Source: Desulfobacteraceae bacterium (lineage in GTDB: Bacteria; Desulfobacterota; Desulfobacteria; Desulfobacterales; JAABPS01). From it: a stretch of 6,356 nt of DNA. Positions within the stretch are counted from its first letter, which is position 1. The number at the start of each line of letters is the position of its first letter. Of this stretch, positions 1-5,292 are shown one piece after another. The position numbers were made by a program, and so were the translations under genes. Location: assembly GCA_011391835.1 (NCBI GenBank), contig JAABPS010000009.1:1-6356 (forward strand), given 5' to 3'. The notes under the pieces are model-generated. The model searched no databases. It saw only the letters and a program-made list of their open reading frames with translations, and was not told the DNA's origin.

Positions 1-291
1 GAAATAGAGGCCGCACGGTTATTGGTTTACCGGGGCGCGCTGGAAAAGGACCAGGGAAATCTTAACAATGGACTGGATGTTGCTCAGGCAAAATATTTTG
101 CCGGCGAGGTGGCAATGAAGTGCGCGAATTATGCCATGAGAATAATGGGCGCCTATGGATATTCCACTGAATATCCCCTTGCGCGATATTATCGCGATAT
201 ACCTACGTATGTGATGGTTGAAGGTTCGGCCAATGTGTGCAAGCAGATTATCGCAATGGATCAGCTTGGGTATAGAAAAGCAAATCGATAG
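1..291 (+). CDS. Acyl-CoA dehydrogenase, C-terminal part (5' end outside window)
   Basis: The reading frame is open from base 1, so the start lies upstream; 96 codons are visible before the TAG stop. This is the last part of the C-terminal helical domain of a flavin (FAD) acyl-CoA dehydrogenase, the family that oxidises acyl-CoA to trans-2-enoyl-CoA and passes electrons to ETF. Visible landmarks are a GAYGYSTEYPLARYYRD segment (visible residues 50-66), the usual helix and loop before the active site, followed by VEGS, in which Glu74 sits exactly where MCAD/SCAD-type enzymes carry the catalytic base (the IYEGT segment). The following KQIIAMDQLGYR tail is a normal family C-terminus. The complete protein would be about 380 residues, so roughly a quarter is seen. 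Chain-length specificity cannot be told from this part. It ends 155 bases before the next gene with a terminator between, so it probably closes an upstream operon. Confidence 0.93.
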   Translation, partial: EIEAARLLVYRGALEKDQGNLNNGLDVAQAKYFAGEVAMKCANYAMRIMGAYGYSTEYPLARYYRDIPTYVMVEGSANVCKQIIAMDQLGYRKANR

Positions 292-377
292 GCAGTTATT
301 TGAAAAGCAAATGGATACATTCTTTGTTCATGAGTATAGTTGGTGAATGATATAGTGTCTCATCCGTGACCTTATGA

Positions 378-407
378 TTAAGCCCCTCCTACCTTGGCGG
401 GGTTTAA
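378..407 (+). terminator. Hairpin terminator after the acyl-CoA dehydrogenase gene
   Basis: The arms 378-386 (TTAAGCCCC) and 399-407 (GGGGTTTAA) pair over 9 bp with one G-T wobble. After a single mismatch (387/398), a further CC/GG pair (388-389 with 396-397) closes a 6-base loop. The 3' arm ends in TTTAA and is followed by T-rich sequence (TTGCTTTAT), which fits rho-independent termination although there is no clean T run. It lies 86 bases after the dehydrogenase stop and 39 before the next start, so it most likely separates the two units. It could also sit in the leader of the downstream gene if that gene's promoter is further upstream. Confidence 0.6.
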
Positions 408-413
408 TTGCTT

Positions 414-419
414 TATAAC
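414..419 (+). promoter_or_regulatory. Possible -10 element for the CoA-synthetase/transporter unit
   Basis: TATAAC matches five of six bases of the sigma-70 -10 consensus, just after the terminator hairpin and 27 bases before the probable TTG start. A transcript would start near 425-427 with a short leader that contains the ribosome binding site at 433. No good -35 hexamer is visible at 16-18 bases upstream, so this is only a weak candidate. Confidence 0.22.
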
Positions 420-432
420 CTTTTTGCATTTT

Positions 433-438
433 GAGGAA
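433..438 (+). promoter_or_regulatory. Ribosome binding site that decides a TTG start
   Basis: GAGGAA at 433-438 is a good Shine-Dalgarno core, about 7-8 bases before a TTG codon at 446. An earlier in-frame TTG at 431 overlaps this motif and has no such signal upstream, so 446 is the better start. Confidence 0.6.
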
Positions 439-445
439 CGAACAA

Positions 446-1816
446 TTGAAACTGTTTTTTGAACCAGAGACAGTGGCATTGATTGGCGCTTCGTCCCAAC
501 CGGGTCGTCCAGGCCATCATCTTTTTCTTAACTTAAATCAAACCTTTGGAGATACGTTTTATCCGGTGAATCCCGCGACGGATCGAATTGGCGATAAACG
601 ATGCTATTCCAGAATCGGAGAAGTACCAAAACCTATTGATTTAGCAGTTGTTTTTATTCCAGCAAAAGGCGTGCCGGACGTCCTTGAACAGTGCGCACAA
701 AAAGGTATTCGCCGGGTGATCATTGAGTCGGGCGGATTTTCCGAAGCAGGCTCAGAAGGTCATAAGATTAACAACCGTTGTCTGGAAATTGCACGCCGCA
801 ATAACATGAGATTGTGGGGGCCGAATTGCATGGGCCTGATCAATGTGAACCGAATGAAAGTGTTGTCCTTTATGATTCATGAACTATGGCAGGGAAAGTT
901 GTTTGAAGGCCCTGTGTCTCTTATCGTTCAAAGCGGAATGCTTTCAGCGGGCTTTTTAATGCATATTTTAAGCAGAAGGCCCTTTGGACTTTCAAAAATT
1001 TGTTCCATTGGCAATAAAATGGATGTGAATGAAAATGATATTCTTGAATATTTGATTGCGGATGAGCAGACAGGGGTTATCGCCATGTATCTGGAATCGA
1101 TTGACCAGGGACGGCGGTTTTATGAGCTGTGTTCATCCGCCAATAAACCGATCATCGTCCTTAAAAGCGGGAGAACGCTTTCAGGGGCAGCAGCAGCTAT
1201 GTCCCACACAGCAAGTCTTGCACAAAATGACCAGGTGATACATGCCGCGCTTCACCAGGCAGGCGTGATTCGTGTAAATGGGCTAAATGAGCTGATGCAT
1301 GTGGCGCGCAGTATGGGTTTATCCATAGCTCATAAGAAAAAAGTCTCGAACATTGCAATACTGGCTTTTTCCGGAGGAGCGGGCGTTCTTGCTTCAGACG
1401 CTGTTGGGGATTATGGGATGACCCTTACCCAGTTTAATGATGTTACGACAAACCGCCTAAAAGAAGTATTTCCAGCATGGATGGATCCATTCAATCCTGT
1501 GGACCTTTATCCGGCCATGGAAAAAAACGGAAGATCAAAAGCCCTTCTTCACGCTCTGGAAGCAGTAATGGCTGATCCTGACGTTGATGCGGTATATGCT
1601 CATCTCATTGTGCTGCCTTCAGATGAACTGCTCATTGATTATGATCAGGTGGCAGCGATACTAAGAAAGTATAATAAACCGATGGTTGTATGGTCTATTG
1701 GTTTTTCAGAGGAAGAAAATGAAATTGCTCAGGGGCTTGAACGTATTGGTGTTCCTGTGGTTGATGAGATCGACAAGGGAGTGCGCATCCTTGCTGCATT
1801 GACGATGCGCAGGTAA
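446..1816 (+). CDS. Orphan NDP-forming acyl-CoA synthetase alpha-type subunit (CoA-binding protein)
   Basis: The protein has the three-domain plan of the alpha subunit of ADP-forming acetyl/acyl-CoA synthetases, enzymes that couple acyl-CoA cleavage to ATP formation or the reverse. Numbering is from the TTG at 446 (456 residues; 461 if the TTG at 431 is used). An N-terminal Rossmann CoA-binding domain has VALIGAS at 10-16 and a YPVNP segment near 39-43. The succinyl-CoA-ligase-like flavodoxin domain has GPNCMG at 125-130, VQSG at 161-164 and GNKMDVNENDILEYL at 189-203. A YLES segment (Glu217) and SHTAS with His254 correspond to the helper glutamate and phosphohistidine of characterised ADP-forming enzymes (SHTGS there). 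The third domain has NPVDL at 350-354. No ATP-grasp beta part is fused or follows, although many homologues are about 700-residue fusions. So a partner must be encoded elsewhere, or the function differs. It starts a likely operon with the transporter. Exact acyl substrate is not deducible. Confidence 0.85.
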   Translation: MKLFFEPETVALIGASSQPGRPGHHLFLNLNQTFGDTFYPVNPATDRIGDKRCYSRIGEVPKPIDLAVVFIPAKGVPDVLEQCAQKGIRRVIIESGGFSEAGSEGHKINNRCLEIARRNNMRLWGPNCMGLINVNRMKVLSFMIHELWQGKLFEGPVSLIVQSGMLSAGFLMHILSRRPFGLSKICSIGNKMDVNENDILEYLIADEQTGVIAMYLESIDQGRRFYELCSSANKPIIVLKSGRTLSGAAAAMSHTASLAQNDQVIHAALHQAGVIRVNGLNELMHVARSMGLSIAHKKKVSNIAILAFSGGAGVLASDAVGDYGMTLTQFNDVTTNRLKEVFPAWMDPFNPVDLYPAMEKNGRSKALLHALEAVMADPDVDAVYAHLIVLPSDELLIDYDQVAAILRKYNKPMVVWSIGFSEEENEIAQGLERIGVPVVDEIDKGVRILAALTMRR

Positions 1817-1828
1817 GGAGTTTAGCTA

Positions 1829-1909
1829 ATGTTTCCGATAGATACAGATCGCTGTAAACGATATGTCGAACAAAATTATAGTGAAGAAAATGAAACAATA
1901 GATAGGTGA
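1829..1909 (+). CDS. Possible 26-residue small ORF ahead of the transporter
   Basis: An ATG at 1829 lies 8 bases after TAAGGAG (1814-1820), one of the strongest Shine-Dalgarno motifs in the window, which itself overlaps the stop codon of the preceding gene. It encodes a charged 26-residue peptide (starting MFPIDTDRCKRY, ending ETIDR) that I do not recognise. It has no membrane segment or metal-binding pattern. The TGA stop at 1907-1909 is part of the AGGTGA ribosome binding site of the transporter, and the ORF is in the same frame as the transporter (87 bases between the ATGs). It may be a leader peptide for translational coupling, the remnant of a decayed gene, or an old N-terminal extension of the transporter cut off by one stop codon. 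Confidence 0.4.
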   Translation: MFPIDTDRCKRYVEQNYSEENETIDR

Positions 1910-1915
1910 CAACTA

Positions 1916-3220
1916 ATGACGGGAAACAATAAAAGCGGCATCTTTTATGGGTGGTTCATTGTTGCGATTGCATTTATTGCAAATTTTCTGTCCGTAGGTA
2001 CGGGGTTTTATGCATTTAATGCTTTTATGGAACCTCTTTGTGACACCCGGGGATGGACGCGTACGGATGTGAATTTGGCCTTAACCATTGGGATGGCCTT
2101 TATGCTGCTGGGCCAGATTATTTTCGGAACTTTGGTGATGCGCGTTGGTGCAAGGAAGCTGATGATATTTGGCTCCACGGTTGCCGGGATTTCCTTTATT
2201 CTTCTTTTCCGGGCCCAGGAATTATTTTATTTTTACCTGTTAAGCGCTTGTCTTACTTTAGGAAATGGTGCCTATGGCGGAATTGTAGCTGGGACAGCAG
2301 TAAACAACTGGTTTGTTAAAAAAAGAGGCCGCGCCATTGGATTTGCCAGTTCGGGAATTTCCTTGTCAGGTGCCATATTACCATTTGTGGCAATGATCCT
2401 TATCCTGAAAAGTGGCATGGTCAGTGCCTCTTTCTGGATTGGAATAATTATTCTATGTTTTGGACCTGTTGCATGGCTGGTGATACGGGATTGGCCTGAG
2501 CATTATGGTATGGCGCCAGACGGGGCGGATCTGGGCGCTGATTTGGAGATATCCATGAAAGATACTGCCTTTGATCTGAAAAAAGATCAGACAGATATCA
2601 AAGGAAAGCTTGGATTTTCCGGCAGTGGAGAGTTTTCCATATGGAAGCTATCCAGGTTGATAAAAACCGGTGCGTTCTGGAAAATCGGTTTTGCGTTTCC
2701 GCTGGTCCTGGCTGGGGTCTCGTCGGTAATGAGTCAATTAAAGCCGCGGTTTTCAGATATTGGGTTTACGGACATGACGGCAATGGGGATGATGGCGTGC
2801 ACTGCTCTTATCGGTGCTATTGGCAAATATGTATGGGGAATACTGTGTGACCGGTACAGCCCCAAAAAAGTAGTTATTATACTTTTCGGGGCGAATTGTA
2901 TAGGGCTCTCGCTTGGCCTTATTCACGGGTCAATGACAGCTATCAGTATCTTTATTATATTATTTGGTTTTGCCATGGGCGGGTTAATGTCAACATTTCC
3001 AATCCTCATCGCTGATATATTTGGAAGAATATCTTTTCCTGCTGTAGCCAGATTTATTTCCGTTTTTTTTATAATTGAGCTGGGCGGGTTTATCATTGCC
3101 GGTCAGAGCTTTGATCGAACCGGTTCTTATGATACGGCATATATCATTTTCATTATATTGGATATTATTGCCTTCTTTTTGGTATTATCGATAAAACGGC
3201 CGATTATAGAAAATAAATAA
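1916..3220 (+). CDS. MFS transporter, monocarboxylate/oxalate-formate type
   Basis: This is a 434-residue inner-membrane secondary transporter with about 12 hydrophobic helices in two bundles of six, separated by a hydrophilic loop at about 191-250. The N-terminus with YGWFIVA (11-17) is typical of the monocarboxylate/oxalate-formate (MCT/OFA-like) branch of the major facilitator superfamily. The loop between helices 2 and 3 has a degenerate motif A (GTLVMRVGARK, 71-81), in which the usual Asp is replaced. The second half repeats it better preserved as WGILCDRYSPKK (307-318). NWFVKKRGRAIGFASSG (131-147) is the conserved stretch around helices 4-5 seen in this branch. The ATG at 1916 has AGGTGA at 1904-1909, so the start is well supported. 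The placement behind an acyl-CoA synthetase-like gene suggests uptake or exchange of a carboxylic acid, but the substrate and coupling ion cannot be read from sequence. No family signature points to a sugar or drug carrier. Confidence 0.88.
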   Translation: MTGNNKSGIFYGWFIVAIAFIANFLSVGTGFYAFNAFMEPLCDTRGWTRTDVNLALTIGMAFMLLGQIIFGTLVMRVGARKLMIFGSTVAGISFILLFRAQELFYFYLLSACLTLGNGAYGGIVAGTAVNNWFVKKRGRAIGFASSGISLSGAILPFVAMILILKSGMVSASFWIGIIILCFGPVAWLVIRDWPEHYGMAPDGADLGADLEISMKDTAFDLKKDQTDIKGKLGFSGSGEFSIWKLSRLIKTGAFWKIGFAFPLVLAGVSSVMSQLKPRFSDIGFTDMTAMGMMACTALIGAIGKYVWGILCDRYSPKKVVIILFGANCIGLSLGLIHGSMTAISIFIILFGFAMGGLMSTFPILIADIFGRISFPAVARFISVFFIIELGGFIIAGQSFDRTGSYDTAYIIFIILDIIAFFLVLSIKRPIIENK

Positions 3221-3260
3221 GTATGTCTGTGAAAGGATAGCAAGTGGAAATAGCAAAAAG

Positions 3261-3342
3261 GTGAATAGTAAATAGTGACGAGTGAATATTAACTTGTAAA
3301 AAAACAACCGTATTTTTTGCTTTTAACTGTTTACTCGTTACT
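3261..3342. repeat. Facing heptamer repeats forming a palindrome at the convergent junction
   Basis: On the plus strand 3261-3288 reads as four consecutive 7-mers: GTGAATA, GTAAATA, GTGACGA, GTGAATA. On the minus strand, from 3341 down to 3314, four more follow: GTAACGA, GTAAACA, GTTAAAA, GCAAAAA. As a result 3274-3288 can pair with 3328-3342 over 15 bp counting three G-T wobbles, with a 39-base spacer that contains an A7 run (3298-3304) and a T6 run (3313-3318) able to pair in turn. The right block overlaps the last codon and TAA of the patatin gene. The element lies 40 bases after the transporter stop. It may act as a bidirectional terminator, and its tandem-repeat form suggests a small dispersed repeat. 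Confidence 0.55.
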
Positions 3343-4417
3343 TGACGTTTTTCATTGGCTTTATCAGTTTTTGGATCTTGCCTGTTTGCACAGCATCAAA
3401 AAATTCCTCACCCAGTTGTCTGCTTCGCTCGACTACCGAGTTCCAGCAAGAAATTCTATCAGCCTGTCTTCCCTTGAAGAGATAAAAATCGTTTCTATCC
3501 GGAATTTTTTTACAGGGTAAACTTTCTATAAATCTACTGGAAGGAGAAACAAGCAGCACATTATCCATATTCCGCCGGGACGGTTTTCTCCCGGCAAACT
3601 TTTTGTCCATCCAGCCGGGGATAATTCGATTCATGTAATGTGGGAAAAGAACGATTCCATCATCTTTGGTGAATGAAATATCGAGATGGTAATCCAATAG
3701 CCCTCCATCACGGTACATGCCTTCAGGGGCGTGCGGGATGTTCTTTATGCCTGACATGACAAGAGGGATTGAGCCAGATGCCAGCAGTGCATATTTTAAG
3801 TTCATTGCGTTCAAGGGGGTTTTTCTGGTCGGGAATCTATCTGTGTCTAAAAGAGGCGGCTGGCATCTGGCGTCGTAGAATAGTACCCTTTCAAAGAAAC
3901 ATTTCAATAAATTTCTGGACACACTATTTGCAATGACTGCTGCTGCCAGTCCTGCGGCCAGGAGCGCCTTGTTATCGCTTGCAACGGGCCATTTTGAACG
4001 GACAGTTATTATATTCAATCGTAGATACGGGTGGTTGAGGATATCATGGACTTTCTTATCACCCAGATATGTGTTCAGAACGGCAGCGCTGGTATGGGAA
4101 ACCTGTTCCATAGTGGGTTTTGACTGATAGGATTGATGAATATATGCGGATTGAAATTGTTCAATAGACTCCATGGGATGTCCTGTTGAGGCAGCAGCAA
4201 AGCGCCACGAACCAATGGATGTGCCAATGAGGGAAAGGGGATTTTTTCTTGAACCAAGCCATTGGGAAAATATAACACGATCAAGATGACTGAGAACCAG
4301 CCACTTTGGACCACCGGCAGCACCGGCAATCACCTTTATTCTATCTGGTTGAAGGCCCTCTTCCTTAATAATGGATAGTGCATTTTGACCTGCAAGAAAA
4401 ATGAGATTTCCAGACAT
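3338..4417 (-). CDS. Patatin-like phospholipase / lipid acyl hydrolase
   Basis: This 359-residue protein of the patatin fold would cleave acyl ester bonds in lipids using a Ser-Asp dyad. The nucleophile elbow is GTSIG (65-69, Ser67) at the end of a hydrophobic beta strand (LSLIGTSIG). The partner aspartate is Asp237 in RDGGLLDY, the patatin DGG motif. In the place of the canonical glycine-rich oxyanion loop there is AGAAGGPKW (31-39), a variant found in a subgroup of bacterial patatins. There is no signal peptide or membrane helix, so a cytoplasmic or peripheral membrane role is likely. The ATG at 4417 is preceded only by a weak AGAAGA purine run. The gene follows the TetR gene on the same strand after 64 bases with no obvious terminator, so they are probably co-transcribed. 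The stop codon lies inside the junction repeat. The physiological substrate is unknown; release of fatty acids from phospholipid or another storage ester is only a suggestion. Confidence 0.86.
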   Translation of the reverse strand: MSGNLIFLAGQNALSIIKEEGLQPDRIKVIAGAAGGPKWLVLSHLDRVIFSQWLGSRKNPLSLIGTSIGSWRFAAASTGHPMESIEQFQSAYIHQSYQSKPTMEQVSHTSAAVLNTYLGDKKVHDILNHPYLRLNIITVRSKWPVASDNKALLAAGLAAAVIANSVSRNLLKCFFERVLFYDARCQPPLLDTDRFPTRKTPLNAMNLKYALLASGSIPLVMSGIKNIPHAPEGMYRDGGLLDYHLDISFTKDDGIVLFPHYMNRIIPGWMDKKFAGRKPSRRNMDNVLLVSPSSRFIESLPCKKIPDRNDFYLFKGRQADRISCWNSVVERSRQLGEEFFDAVQTGKIQKLIKPMKNVK

Positions 4418-4481
4418 GATATTCTTCTATGCTTAACAGGACTGGCACAACTTTGTTAATTTTTAAAGTCGCTTGCATGGG

Positions 4482-5171
4482 TTAATGTTTTTGCAAAACA
4501 TAACTTGCTTCAATGAAGTCAAGCAAAAAATCAGCATATTCATCAACGGAAACATTCATTTTTGTATGTTTCCATCGTTTTAAATACCAATCCTGAATCA
4601 TGGCATTAATTGTGCCTGCCGCCAGCCGATGATCAATGGGCTTAAAAACCCCCTGTATTTGCCCCTGTTCGAGGACGTTGATGAGTTTTTCTTCAACCAT
4701 CAGATCACTGGATAAAGCTTTTTCCCGTTCAGCCTTGTTAAGGTTTCTGGCTTCCATATATGAAAAGTAAAACCACGCATACATGGTCTCGCAGAGATAC
4801 AGATAGGTTTTAATAAACGCTCGTAATTTAGACAATGGATGGGTTTCATGTTCAATCCCTTTTTCGAGCACTCTGCTGGTGATTGTGCGGCCCTGCTGCT
4901 GGAGCATTTGAAGAAGCTCATCTTTACTCGCAAAATAGGAGTAAAGCGCTCCCAGGCTTAGACCTGTCTCCAGACTGAGATCCCGCATGCTCATGGTTTG
5001 AAACCCTCTTCTGTTGCTGATCTTAAGTGTTGCACCAAAAATTTTGTCAAGGTTTTTAATAACTGTCTTTTCTTTTTTTACACGAATTGTCTGCCTGTTT
5101 TGATCGAATACTTCACGGCAGAAATCCTGACGGGAAACATTCATCAGATACTGAAAGTCGGTAAAATTCAT
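4482..5171 (-). CDS. TetR/AcrR-family transcriptional regulator
   Basis: This is a 229-residue DNA-binding repressor-type protein. The TetR N-terminal domain covers about 35-95: helix 1 (KNLDKIFGATLKISNRRGF) followed by the helix-turn-helix at about 60-83 with TMSMRDLSLETGLSLGALYSYFASKDEL, a textbook match including the YSYFASKDEL recognition-helix region. The rest is a helical ligand-binding and dimerisation domain of normal size with no specific family signature that I recognise. The protein has about 33 residues ahead of the usual domain start. An in-frame TAG directly precedes the ATG at 5171, so the start cannot be further upstream, but a later start (Met10 or beyond) is possible. AGAAGGGA lies about 11 bases before the ATG. 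Sitting between an acyl-CoA-type enzyme gene and a patatin gene, it may sense a fatty acid or acyl-CoA, as many TetR proteins of lipid metabolism do; this is inference. Confidence 0.9.
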   Translation of the reverse strand: MNFTDFQYLMNVSRQDFCREVFDQNRQTIRVKKEKTVIKNLDKIFGATLKISNRRGFQTMSMRDLSLETGLSLGALYSYFASKDELLQMLQQQGRTITSRVLEKGIEHETHPLSKLRAFIKTYLYLCETMYAWFYFSYMEARNLNKAEREKALSSDLMVEEKLINVLEQGQIQGVFKPIDHRLAAGTINAMIQDWYLKRWKHTKMNVSVDEYADFLLDFIEASYVLQKH

Positions 5172-5183
5172 CTAGCGCTACAT
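5170..5183. promoter_or_regulatory. Small palindrome overlapping the TetR start (possible operator)
   Basis: TAGCGCTA (5173-5180) is a perfect 8-bp palindrome; after one mismatched pair it continues with AT/AT, giving 5170-5183. It lies between the ribosome binding site and the ATG of the TetR gene. TetR-family proteins commonly repress their own genes from palindromes near the start, but this one is short and could arise by chance. Confidence 0.2.
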
Positions 5184-5236
5184 CCCTTCTGCTTTCTTTT
5201 TGAATTGCAAATTAAATTGTATTTACGAACTATGGC

Positions 5237-5270
5237 TCATTGCGGGGATTTTTTGCAATCCCCGCAATGA
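5237..5270. repeat. Perfect 14-bp palindromic hairpin between dehydratase and TetR genes
   Basis: The arms 5237-5250 (TCATTGCGGGGATT) and 5257-5270 are exact reverse complements, with a 6-base loop TTTTGC. It lies 22 bases downstream of the stop of the dehydratase-family gene on the minus strand and 65 bases upstream of the TetR start. There is no T run after the stem on either strand, so it is not a canonical rho-independent terminator. It may still block or protect the 3' end of the dehydratase transcript. The TCATTGCG end resembles short palindromes often found repeated between genes in related genomes (from memory, not checked). Confidence 0.7.
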
Positions 5271-5292
5271 CAGCTTGTGATCGAAGTAATTA

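Noticed and set aside
324..354. Possible promoter TTGTTC ... GATATA upstream of the terminator hairpin
   Set aside because: The spacer is 18-19 bases at best, the -10 match is poor, and transcription from it would run into the hairpin at 378-407 before reaching the gene.
1695..1898. Minus-strand open frame of 67 codons opposite the end of the CoA-synthetase-like gene
   Set aside because: It lies mostly antisense to a well-supported coding region, shows no recognisable domain, and its low-complexity His/Gln-rich peptide looks like a reading-frame shadow.
1907..1909. Selenocysteine at the TGA between the small ORF and the transporter
   Set aside because: No stem-loop of the bacterial SECIS kind is evident just after the TGA, and the transporter has its own ATG and ribosome binding site.
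3317..3520. Plus-strand open frame of 67 codons opposite the end of the patatin gene
   Set aside because: It overlaps the 3' end of the patatin CDS in antisense and no ribosome binding site or family match was seen.
4450..4469. Small inverted repeat ACTTT...AAAGT between TetR and patatin genes as a terminator
   Set aside because: Only 5 AT-rich base pairs with a 10-base loop; too weak to separate the two genes.
4998..5270. Plus-strand open frame of 90 codons opposite the TetR N-terminus
   Set aside because: Antisense to the regulator's helix-turn-helix region and running through the palindromic hairpin; no protein-like motifs.
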